DNA of 39,130 nucleotides from Myxococcales bacterium (GTDB lineage Bacteria > Myxococcota_A > UBA9160 > SMWR01): contig JACZVU010000006.1 in NCBI GenBank assembly GCA_022572485.1, forward strand, positions 1 to 39,130, in the 5' to 3' direction. Below are positions 1-7,029 of this stretch, piece after piece. Position 1 is the stretch's first letter, and each line of letters begins with the position of its first letter. The position numbers and the translations under genes were made by a program. The notes under the pieces were generated by a model. That model made no database searches. It was not told the origin of the DNA and was given only the letters and a program-made list of their open reading frames with translations.

Positions 1-212
1 TGGCCCGACCAAGCACTTGGCGAATGAAATTGAGAATCATCGAGACATCTCCATGAATTTGTGATGGCTGCGGTTCTGGCCCTGCCTACAATTACGGACG
101 GTACTTCATACCCCGGGGTGATGGGAGAATCTGGTGTGGAGCACCGAACAGAAACAAGCTGTCGCTACGAAAAAGCCCGTGCGCGCAACTCCGCGAAAGA
201 ACTCTCGAATGA
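1..212. other. No recognisable gene
   Basis: I see no convincing gene here on either strand. A short plus-strand reading frame crosses into the tRNA remnant that follows and is best treated as spurious. If the 213-257 repeat is the far attachment site, this stretch would be the chromosomal flank that once followed the tRNA-Gly gene directly; that is an inference. Confidence 0.5.
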
Positions 213-257
213 TGGAGCGCGAGACGGGGATCGAACCCGCGACCCTCAGCTTGGGAA
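213..257 (-). repeat. Distal att-like copy of the tRNA-Gly(CCC) 3' half
   Basis: These 45 nt are identical to 8171-8215, the 3' half of the intact tRNA-Gly(CCC), in the same orientation. The copy starts at the 5' edge of the anticodon loop (TTCCCAA) and runs through variable loop, T arm, acceptor strand and CCA. Homology stops abruptly on both sides. Integrative elements using tyrosine recombinases typically leave exactly this kind of duplicated tRNA 3' end, so I read it as the far attachment site of an island. It lacks the D arm and 5' acceptor strand and cannot be a functional tRNA. Confidence 0.85.
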
Positions 258-351
258 TGTGACGGGGGCCGCGAAACTGCTCTGGTTTTCGTCTAGGGAG
301 TGGAAATAGGGGTCTTTAAGGGCCGTTAAAGCAAATCTGGGAAGTTGTGAT

Positions 352-519
352 CGGCAGCGCCTGCTGCGGCAGTACTTTCCAAAAGGCACGGATCTGTCCG
401 GCTTCACGCAAGCGGACCTGAATCGAATTGCTCTTCGACTCAATCAGCGTCCGCGCAAGACGCTTAACTTTCAATGTCCAGCAGATGTGTTCGATGAAAC
501 TGTTGCGTTGACCGGTTGA
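352..519 (+). pseudogene. IS30-family transposase, C-terminal remnant
   Basis: Read in the frame of position 361, this stretch encodes the typical tail of IS30-family transposases: LLRQYFPKGTDL, then ALRLNQRPRKTLNF, then CPADVFDETVALTG and a TGA stop at 517-519. The catalytic DDE core and the DNA-binding N-terminus are missing. The sequence upstream of about 352 no longer resembles the family, so only some 55 residues survive. No start codon belongs to it. It is a dead insertion-sequence fragment lying between the tRNA remnant and the 3' end of the SGNH hydrolase gene. Confidence 0.8.
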
Positions 520-530
520 GTGCAAGCCCA

Positions 531-560
531 ATCTGTCCAAACTCGGCTGACGGCTTACAG
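531..560 (+). repeat. Likely terminal repeat of the IS30 remnant
   Basis: This 30-nt segment follows the IS30 stop codon by 11 nt and recurs at 2820-2850 in the same orientation with three mismatches and one indel; the shared core is CAAACTCGGCTGA followed by GGCTTACAG. Its place just after the transposase tail suggests the right-hand end of the IS. No matching left end was found, so the assignment is tentative. Confidence 0.4.
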
Positions 561-568
561 TCGGCTCC

Positions 569-1789
569 TCAGGGATCGATGAATCCGCGCTCTCGCAGTT
601 CACTGTACATGAGTTCTGCGATCTGGCGATTCCCATGAGCATTGAGGTGTCCGTCGATGTCCCTTCGGAAGGGCTGCTTCCCATCCGAGAACGAAGCGCG
701 AAGCGTAGTGAGCGAGTCGATGTGGGGGATCGAGTGTTCTGCCAGGAATCGGCGCGTCTCGGCCCACATCGCGCGTTCGTTTCCGAGCAGCGCTGAATAG
801 CCCTCGATGGGCTCACCTCCTTCTGCGAATACACGTTCGCTGAACACATATTCCTTGGTCGGCAGAAGCAGAACGACCATTTGAGCACCGGCTTCAGATG
901 TTATCTGATGAAGCCGTTGCAGAGCCGCCAATGCGATTCGGTGGCCCTCTCGGATGCGAACGTCGTCGAAGTTTAGCGCGACTGTTCTCCGGGCGATCGT
1001 AAATACAGTCTTGGCCTCAGCAGATTCGAATGCAGCGTTGCCCGGGTAGTTGGCTTGGCTCTTCGCCTGCTTCCACTCGGGATCGTCGCGCCAGTAACGA
1101 CCGAACACGACGTCGCGTAGCGCTCGGAGCAGTCCGTAGATGCTGCTGTTCTTTCGCACCCAGGCTCTCAAGGGTGTGTACGGTTCACCGTGGTCGCGTA
1201 GGTTGCCGCGCATGTCATCACCACGGAGCGCCTTGACCGCATCGATGATGGCGGGTTCCGTGGACCGGAGGTCCTTCAGATTTTCGCCACCGTAGGTGAG
1301 GTTGAAACAATCGTAGAGATCGTTTCCTGCGTACATCGCCACGATCACCACCTCGGGATCGAGCCGTCGCGCCTCATCCCAAAGCAGAAGTTCGTGGGTC
1401 GGCCCGAAACCTCCGAAGGCCATGTTGTAGGTCGAGATGTCGGAAATCTGCTCCAATTGTCGCGGCCAGGACTCTTCTGACTCCACCATGGTGCCATAGG
1501 TGAGAGAGTCGCCGAGAGCGACGATCCGCGCGGTTTCCGGAACGACCGGATTTCTGAAGCCCCATTCATCGTGACCCGGATAGTCAGGATTGCCTCGGCG
1601 CCCGACGAGTTCGTCGGGGATCCACATCCCCTCATCGGGATACAACAAAACTTCGATTCGGCCGCTGACCCGCCGCGCCACACCCAGGATCAGCTCGATC
1701 GAGGCGACGACGAGTAGTGCCGCGATGGCAACGAAGATCATCTGCTTGCGACGTTGCAACGCCGCGGACCCTGTCGGTGCAGCTCCCAT
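569..1789 (-). CDS. SGNH/GDSL-family hydrolase with N-terminal membrane anchor
   Basis: Predicted membrane-anchored SGNH hydrolase of 406 residues, facing the periplasm if the usual topology holds. Residues about 17-37 form one hydrophobic helix after a basic stretch. The nucleophile block is ALGDSLTYG (Ser95), an oxyanion Gly sits in AFGGFGP (about 126), block III is AGNDLYD (Asn156), and the C-terminal Asp/His block is DGHLNAHGN (about 379-387), so the catalytic residues appear complete. Family members are esterases or O-acyl-modifying enzymes of polysaccharides; the substrate cannot be told. The ATG at 1789 is preferred over one at 1804 because GGGAGGA precedes it by 4 nt. The gene stands alone in the accessory region, its stop 8 nt from the likely IS30 end. 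Confidence 0.85.
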   Translation of the reverse strand: MGAAPTGSAALQRRKQMIFVAIAALLVVASIELILGVARRVSGRIEVLLYPDEGMWIPDELVGRRGNPDYPGHDEWGFRNPVVPETARIVALGDSLTYGTMVESEESWPRQLEQISDISTYNMAFGGFGPTHELLLWDEARRLDPEVVIVAMYAGNDLYDCFNLTYGGENLKDLRSTEPAIIDAVKALRGDDMRGNLRDHGEPYTPLRAWVRKNSSIYGLLRALRDVVFGRYWRDDPEWKQAKSQANYPGNAAFESAEAKTVFTIARRTVALNFDDVRIREGHRIALAALQRLHQITSEAGAQMVVLLLPTKEYVFSERVFAEGGEPIEGYSALLGNERAMWAETRRFLAEHSIPHIDSLTTLRASFSDGKQPFRRDIDGHLNAHGNRQIAELMYSELRERGFIDP

Positions 1790-1952
1790 GTGATCCTCCC
1801 CCATCGCCTGGAGGATGCCTCGGAATCGATGCTCTCGGGACGAATTTTACGGCAGCTTGAAGCCCTACCTCTGAGGGCCGTTGGAGACCGCCGTACTCCG
1901 CGGAAAGTAGATCCACGCCGCCCGGAGACATATCGAGGACAAGGCCCTCGAG

Positions 1953-2370
1953 GCCACTCCGGTCGGCTCCGAATTCCAGGTTTACACCTACACGAGCAAT
2001 CATCAGCTTGCGCCCTCCGTCGCCATCAACGCGGTCGGAGGCTTCGTGGTCGTGTGGGAGAGCATCGACAGCGCGGGCAGTGACACAGATAATTCTATCC
2101 AGGCCCAGCGCTACGACAGCAATGGAGACACCGTTGGCTCCGAGTTTCAGATCAATACGTATACGACTCATGCGCCGACCAAGCCGAAGGTCGCCATCGA
2201 TTCGGACGGAGACTTCGTGGTCGTGTGGCAAAGCCTGGAGAGCGCGGGCCCCGACACCTTTCCCCATTCCATCCAAGGCCAACGCTTTAACGCCAGCGGA
2301 AGCGCGATCGGCTCCCAGTTCCAGGTCAACACCTATACGACTGCTACGCAGGCACGGCCGTCGGTCGGGA
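1953..2370 (+). pseudogene. Fragment of a beta-repeat surface protein
   Basis: One frame, open from 1911 with no start codon, encodes two full and one partial copies of a 57-58 residue repeat. Each carries VGSEFQVNTYT, then a VAIDSDGDFVVVW stretch, then SIQGQRF. Such repeats are common in large secreted proteins of deltaproteobacteria and cyanobacteria; their role is unknown. The third copy breaks off at about 2370 into unrelated sequence, shortly before the tRNA-Gly(GCC) remnant. With no start, signal peptide or C-terminal domain, this is an internal slice of a larger gene moved or deleted here. A minus-strand open frame over the same DNA merely mirrors the repeats. Confidence 0.65.
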
Positions 2371-2409
2371 CTCCGACGAGTAGGCAATCCTGCAAGCAGT
2401 TGATTTTAT

Positions 2410-2454
2410 TGGAGCGCGAGACCGGGCTCGAACCGGCGACCCCCACGTTGGCAA
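2410..2454 (-). pseudogene. tRNA-Gly(GCC) 3'-half remnant
   Basis: On the minus strand this reads TTGCCAA (anticodon loop, GCC), then the 3' anticodon-stem strand, variable loop, a pairable T arm around TTCGAGC, the acceptor strand CTCGCGC, and TCCA. It is 45 nt, the same length and cut point as the 213-257 copy, and matches that copy at 38 of 45 positions. It is therefore a different glycine isoacceptor, not a decayed duplicate. The 5' half is absent. A plus-strand frame through it gives the peptide RETGLEPATP, a well-known false protein ending produced by translating tRNA antisense. Confidence 0.8.
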
Positions 2455-2695
2455 GGAGATGCTGGGGTTGATTTCATTGAAGTTTTTCGCCCAGGGCGGT
2501 CATATCGATGCGTTTCGGTCAATAGTGGGGGAAAGCGAAGCGGGCCAGAAATTTGTTGGTCCACCCCCCGGGCGAGGCAGAACATCAGTTACGAGCCACC
2601 CAGCCCTCAGGTTCGAAGAAGGATCCGAATCCTCAGAAGATCCACCAATTACGCTCTAGCGACCGGCATATAGAGGCGTCGAGGGGCATATCGCG

Positions 2696-2730
2696 ACACC
2701 GGGGACGGCACTCAACACCGGAAACGGCAC
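2696..2730 (+). repeat. Short direct repeat, two 16-nt copies
   Basis: ACACCGGGGACGGCAC (2696-2711) recurs as ACACCGGAAACGGCAC (2715-2730), with 14 of 16 positions identical and 3 nt between copies. A further partial GGCGGCACC follows. Function unknown; it may be the edge of an old mobile element. Confidence 0.5.
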
Positions 2731-2819
2731 CCAGGCGGCACCAGCTTAAATGGAGGTGGGACCCTTGCTCCTTCGTAAGACTCATTCCCCTCTCGAAGCC
2801 TGGATCTCTCTCTTAGTTA

Positions 2820-2850
2820 ATCAGTTCAAACTCGGCTGATGGGCTTACAG
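2820..2850 (+). repeat. Second copy of the IS30-end-like sequence
   Basis: This matches 531-560 with three mismatches and one extra base, in the same orientation, but no transposase sequence lies beside it. It could be a solo terminus left after loss of another IS30 copy. Confidence 0.35.
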
Positions 2851-2948
2851 ATGCCCAATGGAACTGAGTGACACCAAGTTGCGTAATTCCGGAGATTTAC
2901 GCCGTTGCGCCCACACAGACGCCATGACCCTATGATGCTTATCAACTG

Positions 2949-4199
2949 CTAGGGATCGATTGCGTCCAACGCATCCGTCAACAAGGTATAGATCTCCATC
3001 TGAGCAGCACAGTCCAAGATCCAGTCGCGGCTAGGTCCATTGCCGTCAGGCTCACCGTTGAGGGCACAGCCGTCAGTGCGAAGTATTGCCTTCTCGATTT
3101 TGTCGATGGCTTCCTGGATGTTTCCGTTTTGCAGTTCAGAAATCGCCTGAGCGAGGAAGTTCTGCAGAGCGTTCTGATTTCCCACTGTTGTGACGGCGCT
3201 TCCGGGAAGGCTTGCGATCACGTTGCTTGCATTGACGATCTTCGCCTCTGCGAATGTCCCTGCGTCCGTTGACACGATCGAAAGCACCAACGGGTCCGAA
3301 GGGCCAATCAGGTCACTTACGACCAGCACGACATCGTACGTTCCATCAAGGTCTGGCGAGAACGAGGTAATCTCAGCCGATGGGTCGGTCGGAACAGAAC
3401 CACTTCCTGCCGGCACGCCAATTGTCCATGAATAAGTGAGCGGATCGTTTTCGGGATCAGTGCTCTGGGAGCCGTCTAGAGAAACTGAAGTCCCTGTGAG
3501 GACCAAGGTGTCTGCAACAATTCGTGCAATGGGAGCGAGATTGTCACTACTCACCGTCACCTGAGCTGGAACACTCGCGAGTTCGCCTTCATCGGTAACA
3601 ATAAGAGTCGCCACGTAGGTGCCCTCGATGTCGGCGACAAAGCTGGGCATAATTGTTGTAGCTCCAGAAAGGGTGGCATTGCTGTCGATTGGAGCGTCAA
3701 GCACCCAATCGTAGAGCAGGGCTCCGGACGCGGTGTTGTCGTCGAAAGATCCGCTTCCATCAAGCGTCACAAGATCCCCCGCTCGAACGGAGGTGTCGGG
3801 TCCCGGAACGGCGGTCGGCGGATCATTGGGGGGTGCTAAAATCTCGCCCTCGAAACTCACCCGATCCATCGCGAGCGTACCAATGTGAAAGGGATATTGG
3901 TATCGATGCGGGGCACCTTCGAAATACCAAAAGCTGATCATGACCTCGGTAACTGGGATGCTGTTTACGGTGGTTACGTGAAGCACTTGTCCGTCCCAGA
4001 GGAGGGTGACCTGGTCGCCAGTCCTCTCGACCCTGGCGACAGCACTACCAGCCATGGGGAGTGAATTCGTACCCGGAAAGAAATTCGGCTGGCCTTCGAC
4101 GGCCATGAACTCGGTGCCGCTATGCAACTGCCAATGGTCCATGAAACCTGCGTCTACTTTAAAGGCATTCCAGTGCAGGGTCTTTTTCCACGTTTCCAC
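2949..4199 (-). CDS. PKD-domain protein, 5'-truncated
   Basis: The readable product is about 416 residues. Residues 1-120 resemble a concanavalin/laminin-G-type beta-sandwich (VARVERTGDQVTLLWDG, then FHIGTLAMDRVSFEGE). Two PKD-like modules follow at about 125-215 (LVTLDGSGSFDD, then GTYVATLIVTDEGE) and 218-310 (SVSLDGSQSTDPENDPLTYSW, then GTYDVVLVVSD). A helical C-terminus contains QNFLAQAISELQNGNIQEAI, a type often seen at the ends of secreted PKD proteins. Such proteins are normally exported, yet no signal peptide is present and the frame stays open upstream of the GTG with no good start. It runs into an AsmA fragment, so the native N-terminus has very probably been lost in a rearrangement. 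Binding partner unknown. Confidence 0.6.
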   Translation of the reverse strand: METWKKTLHWNAFKVDAGFMDHWQLHSGTEFMAVEGQPNFFPGTNSLPMAGSAVARVERTGDQVTLLWDGQVLHVTTVNSIPVTEVMISFWYFEGAPHRYQYPFHIGTLAMDRVSFEGEILAPPNDPPTAVPGPDTSVRAGDLVTLDGSGSFDDNTASGALLYDWVLDAPIDSNATLSGATTIMPSFVADIEGTYVATLIVTDEGELASVPAQVTVSSDNLAPIARIVADTLVLTGTSVSLDGSQSTDPENDPLTYSWTIGVPAGSGSVPTDPSAEITSFSPDLDGTYDVVLVVSDLIGPSDPLVLSIVSTDAGTFAEAKIVNASNVIASLPGSAVTTVGNQNALQNFLAQAISELQNGNIQEAIDKIEKAILRTDGCALNGEPDGNGPSRDWILDCAAQMEIYTLLTDALDAIDP

Positions 4200-4219
4200 G
4201 GTACTTAACCGAATGCCTC

Positions 4220-4477
4220 TTATCGGACATTGCCAAAAACGCAGCGTCTTTTGCCTATTGACTTGCTCAATGCGACGCCACCCAGCCGAACGGCCAGGGA
4301 AGGAAAGATCGCTAGCTCCATATCTTCGCGGATACTGAGATCGCGCCCTGTGGCCGACTTCACGACCGCAACGATCTCGTCTTTGTAATCATTAGGATCG
4401 ACTACAAGAGGAATGATGATGACAGCCGCGATGAGCGCGACGACGAGTGCTGCGATCAGCCCGACGAGCCATTTCAT
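4220..4477 (-). pseudogene. AsmA-family protein, N-terminal fragment
   Basis: The first ~75 residues are clearly AsmA-like: a single membrane helix (LVGLIAALVVALIAAVIII), then the hallmark VDPNDYKDEI, then VKSATGRDLSI and LAIFPSLAVRLGGVAL. AsmA-family proteins are usually 600 residues or more and act in envelope lipid transport. Here homology ends after about residue 75 and the frame stops soon after, so more than 85% of the gene is missing. The ATG at 4477 has an AGGAAAG about 10 nt upstream. Sequence just downstream merges into the truncated PKD-domain gene, placing a deletion or recombination junction near 4250-4275. Confidence 0.7.
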
Positions 4478-4737
4478 GGTAGTTGGCTTTCCTGTTTGCC
4501 CCAAGATGCGGCTGCTCTAGGGAGGCTCAGAGTAGCAGCCAGCCCACCATTGGCGCATACCGGACACGGCAATCGGTTGAGGCCTGGAATTCATGCTCCA
4601 ACCCCGCGCCTAGGTTCAGACGCGTACCCTACTAAAAGCTGTCCTTCTTGCGGGGCGTCGATCATGCTATTTAAACGCGGACTCGCGCGGGCCCGGGTGG
4701 CCGAGCGCGCTGCGCGATGAATCGAGGAGGTGCATTC

Positions 4738-5598
4738 GTGAATATTGAACCGCTGCGAGCTTATGCGAAGGAACACCTACCCGATTGGGCGAATCGTCTC
4801 GCACGGCGCACGATCGTCGCGAAGCGCACCTGGATGCCCCGCGTCCGTTTTTCGTTTCCAACCGCGCCCGACAATGCGACGGCGAGCACCTACAAGTTCC
4901 CCGTTTCAGCCGATAATCCGCTTGAAGAGCTGAGAATCAAGTACCGGCCTACAAAGGCCGAGCACAATTACCTCCCGTACTACTGGATGCATTTCAGAGA
5001 CATTCGATTCGAGGTCCGGAAGGTGCTCGAAATCGGTGTTCAGACCGATCGATCGATCCGGATGTGGGAGGAATTCTTTCCCAACGCGACGATTTACGGC
5101 CTGGATATCGATCCTGCGTGTGAGCGACTGGCGGGCGGCCGTTGCGAGATATTCATTGGAGATCAAAGTGATCCCGCATTTCTCAAGCAGGTAGTCGATC
5201 GTGCGGGCGGATATTTCGACATCATCATCGATGACGGTAGCCACCGCGTCGAGCACCAACTCGCATCCTTCAACTACCTGTTCCCGAAGCTCTCGGATCA
5301 CGGGATCTACGCGGTCGAAGACACCGGCGGTTGCGTGGGCGATCCGGGGCTCGCCACAGTGAACGCCCTCAAGGCAATCGTCGATAACGTCATGTACTGG
5401 CCCAAAGGTTTTCGCCCCGAGGACTGGCCCCATCTGGACCGGTTTCCAAGCCATGCGTCGTGGGCGGACAAGAACGTAATCGGTGTCGCATTTTACCGCT
5501 GGCTCGTATTCGTGACGCGCGGAAACAATCCAGCCGACAACCCTCACCTGAAACCGTTTCCAGATACGCGCTCCGCCGCAACCCGGCACAGCACATAG
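4738..5598 (+). CDS. Class I SAM-dependent methyltransferase, sugar O-methyltransferase-like
   Basis: A 286-residue protein resembling macrolide/aminocoumarin sugar O-methyltransferases (MycE/NovP/ElmM type) and rhamnosyl methyltransferases. The SAM site is visible as VLEIGVQTDRSIRMWEEFFP (about 93-112) and IYGLDIDP (about 115-122). FDIIIDDGSHRVEHQ (about 165-179) corresponds to the metal/catalytic Asp-His segment of those enzymes, and YAVEDTGG follows. The native acceptor is not predictable, but glycan or glycolipid decoration fits. GTG at 4738 is preferred over the in-frame ATG at 4717 because GAGGAGGT ends 6 nt before it. No biosynthetic partners flank it, so it is probably an isolated cargo gene. 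The C-terminus is rich in polar residues and could be altered. Confidence 0.75.
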   Translation: MNIEPLRAYAKEHLPDWANRLARRTIVAKRTWMPRVRFSFPTAPDNATASTYKFPVSADNPLEELRIKYRPTKAEHNYLPYYWMHFRDIRFEVRKVLEIGVQTDRSIRMWEEFFPNATIYGLDIDPACERLAGGRCEIFIGDQSDPAFLKQVVDRAGGYFDIIIDDGSHRVEHQLASFNYLFPKLSDHGIYAVEDTGGCVGDPGLATVNALKAIVDNVMYWPKGFRPEDWPHLDRFPSHASWADKNVIGVAFYRWLVFVTRGNNPADNPHLKPFPDTRSAATRHST

Positions 5599-5777
5599 GC
5601 CAGCCTCCGCCGATCAGCGCGGCCGAACTAGGGCTACCGAACCTAAGAAAACCATAAAGACTCCGCCGACCGTGCCCGTTAGACTGGTGCTTCCATGAAA
5701 AGACCAGTGGAATCGGGGCTTGGCGAAACGCAGTCAAAGAGAGTCGACTGGCAGACGGTTCAAAGGAGAAGTTTGAT

Positions 5778-6164
5778 ATGGAGAATGAAATCGCAGAGAC
5801 AATCTGGGCCCTTGAAGAGGCAGCCGAAGCGTCGTTCTGCGCTGGGGACCCTGATAAATCGATTTCCTTTTATCACGATCAGTTTTTGGGGTGGCCCGAG
5901 CCAACCCTTCCTCTGATGGACCGGAACGACATGCTGTGTTGGATGAAAAAGGACTCTCTAGAGATTGGCGCTTACACCTTCAAGATCGAGAGGTCGGGGA
6001 TTCGGATTATCGGAAACACGGCAACAACGAACCTGACTTATCACTTCGCGGGAAAGACAAGTGATGGCGTTGAATACGAGCAGACGCATCGCTGGGCGCA
6101 CACTTGGGTCAAAGATGATTCGGAGTGGAAGATTCTTACCGGAACGACTTATCAGATCGGGTAA
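5778..6164 (+). CDS. SnoaL-like / NTF2-fold protein
   Basis: A 128-residue protein with the cone-shaped NTF2-fold pattern: an N-terminal helical pair (IAETIWALEEAAEASFCAGD) carrying the typical 'gdpdksisFYHDQF' segment, then beta strands ending in HRWAHTWVKDDSEWKILTGT. DUF4440/SnoaL proteins of this size bind small hydrophobic ligands or act as isomerases, dehydratases or hydrolases; no catalytic set can be named here. The ATG has an AGGAGA about 8 nt upstream. It lies between the methyltransferase and a broken thioredoxin-like gene, with about 180 bp free upstream and no operon partner. Confidence 0.7.
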   Translation: MENEIAETIWALEEAAEASFCAGDPDKSISFYHDQFLGWPEPTLPLMDRNDMLCWMKKDSLEIGAYTFKIERSGIRIIGNTATTNLTYHFAGKTSDGVEYEQTHRWAHTWVKDDSEWKILTGTTYQIG

Positions 6165-6330
6165 ATGAGACGCGAGGTGTTTGTAGGAGTCGAGTAGCGA
6201 GTCGAGTCTTGCGAAGATGGCCAATTCCCCAGCGCGCCTCCAGGTCTTTATACCCCTCAGGGACCTGAGGTATGTTCCAATCTTCGGCGGGGCCGTGACC
6301 CGGGGCGCTGTCGGGTATACAGTTAGGAAG

Positions 6331-6615
6331 GTGAGAATCTCATTGCTTTTTCATTCTCTTGGATCGCGTTCGACCGTCTGGCTGTTGGCCGGCCTACTCG
6401 GGGGCTTTCCTCTTTTTGCCTCTTCGACATCTGCCTCCGAGATTGACCTGAAAAAACTAGCGAGTGCATCTCCGATAGTGGAGCCGAGTTCTACGGCGCT
6501 CACTGGTGTCCCTATTGCGCCAAGCAGAAGAAGTATTTCCGCGAGTATGCAGATCTACTCCCCTACATCGAATTGTTTCCCGTCAGAGGAAGTCGGACTG
6601 TTCAGTGGCCTAAGC
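6331..6615 (+). pseudogene. Exported thioredoxin-like (CPYC) protein, frameshifted and IS-interrupted
   Basis: From a GTG at 6331, frame 1 encodes a signal peptide (SRSTVWLLAGLLGGFPLFA, ending near SASEIDLKKLA). The homology then moves into frame 3: CISDSGAEFYGAHWCPYCAK, followed by QKKYFREYADLLPYIEL. Restoring one base near 6462 (GCGAGTGC to GCGAAGTGC) rejoins them as LKKLAKCISDSGAEFYGAHW, so this looks like a one-base deletion. The CPYC redox motif and flanks resemble the periplasmic thioredoxin-like domain attached to VKOR proteins or its stand-alone relatives. The 3' end is cut by the IS3 element at about 6616. A 23-codon open stretch after the IS (8034-8105) may or may not be its continuation. 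Confidence 0.65.
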
Positions 6616-6629
6616 TAAGAGACACTTTG
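6616..6629 (+). repeat. IS3 left inverted repeat
   Basis: TAAGAGACACTTTG pairs with the right end at 8020-8033 at 12 of 14 positions. It lies 31 nt upstream of the first transposase codon. Confidence 0.65.
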
Positions 6630-6660
6630 CGGGGCCTGAGGCCCTGGGGAGAGTCTCGTT

Positions 6661-7029
6661 ATGACACGAACGAAGAAGCAGTCCACAGAAGCAGCCGTGC
6701 GGGAGATCCGACGCAAGACACGTCGTAAGTTCGCACCTGAGGAGAAGGTGCGGATTGTTCTCGAAGGGCTGCGGGGCGAACAGAGCATCTCCGAGCTGTG
6801 CCGCCGCGAAGGCATTGCCTCCAACCTCTACTATCGCTGGAGCAAGGATTTCCTAGAAGCGGGCAAGAAGCAGCTGGCGGGAGACACCGTTCGCGAGGCC
6901 ACTAGCGATGAGGTCAAGGAGCTGCGGGCCGAGAACCGAGAACTCAAGGAAGTCGTTGCCGAGGTTACGCTCAAAAATCGAGTGCTCAAAAAAAGTCTGA
7001 CGGGTTATGGCGAGGAGGACGACACGTGA
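6661..7029 (+). CDS. IS3-family transposase, OrfA (helix-turn-helix subunit)
   Basis: The 122-residue first frame of the IS. An N-terminal HTH_Tnp_1-type DNA-binding domain (RRKFAPEEKVRIVLEGLRG, then SISELCRREGIASNLYYRW) recognises the IS ends. It is followed by a leucine-zipper-like helix (EVKELRAENRELKEVVAEV) used for multimerisation. It overlaps orfB by 4 nt (GTGA). Near the 3' end seven A's (6988-6994) lie where the -1 frame is open into orfB, so a -1 frameshift could give the usual OrfAB fusion. Confidence 0.92.
   Translation: MTRTKKQSTEAAVREIRRKTRRKFAPEEKVRIVLEGLRGEQSISELCRREGIASNLYYRWSKDFLEAGKKQLAGDTVREATSDEVKELRAENRELKEVVAEVTLKNRVLKKSLTGYGEEDDT

Larger units (their letters stand above)
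2455..2948. other. Non-coding accessory DNA with repeat debris
   Basis: No frame here gives a recognisable protein on either strand. The stretch contains a 16-nt direct repeat (2696-2730) and a near copy of the IS30-end sequence (2820-2850). It lies between the tRNA-Gly(GCC) remnant and the stop codon of the PKD-domain gene and looks like residue from successive insertions and deletions. Confidence 0.5.

Noticed and set aside
61..309. Plus-strand open frame of 82 codons
   Set aside because: It reads antisense through the tRNA-Gly 3'-half copy, giving the familiar false peptide GDRTRDPQLG; there is no ribosome site.
1632..2387. Minus-strand 251-codon frame with internal repeats
   Set aside because: Its repeats are the antisense image of the beta-repeat fragment on the plus strand and it overlaps the N-terminal coding part of the SGNH hydrolase.
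4690..4725. Sequence GGTGGCCGAGCG resembling the 5' part of a class II tRNA
   Set aside because: No matching acceptor strand, anticodon arm or T arm follows; it overlaps the start region of the methyltransferase.
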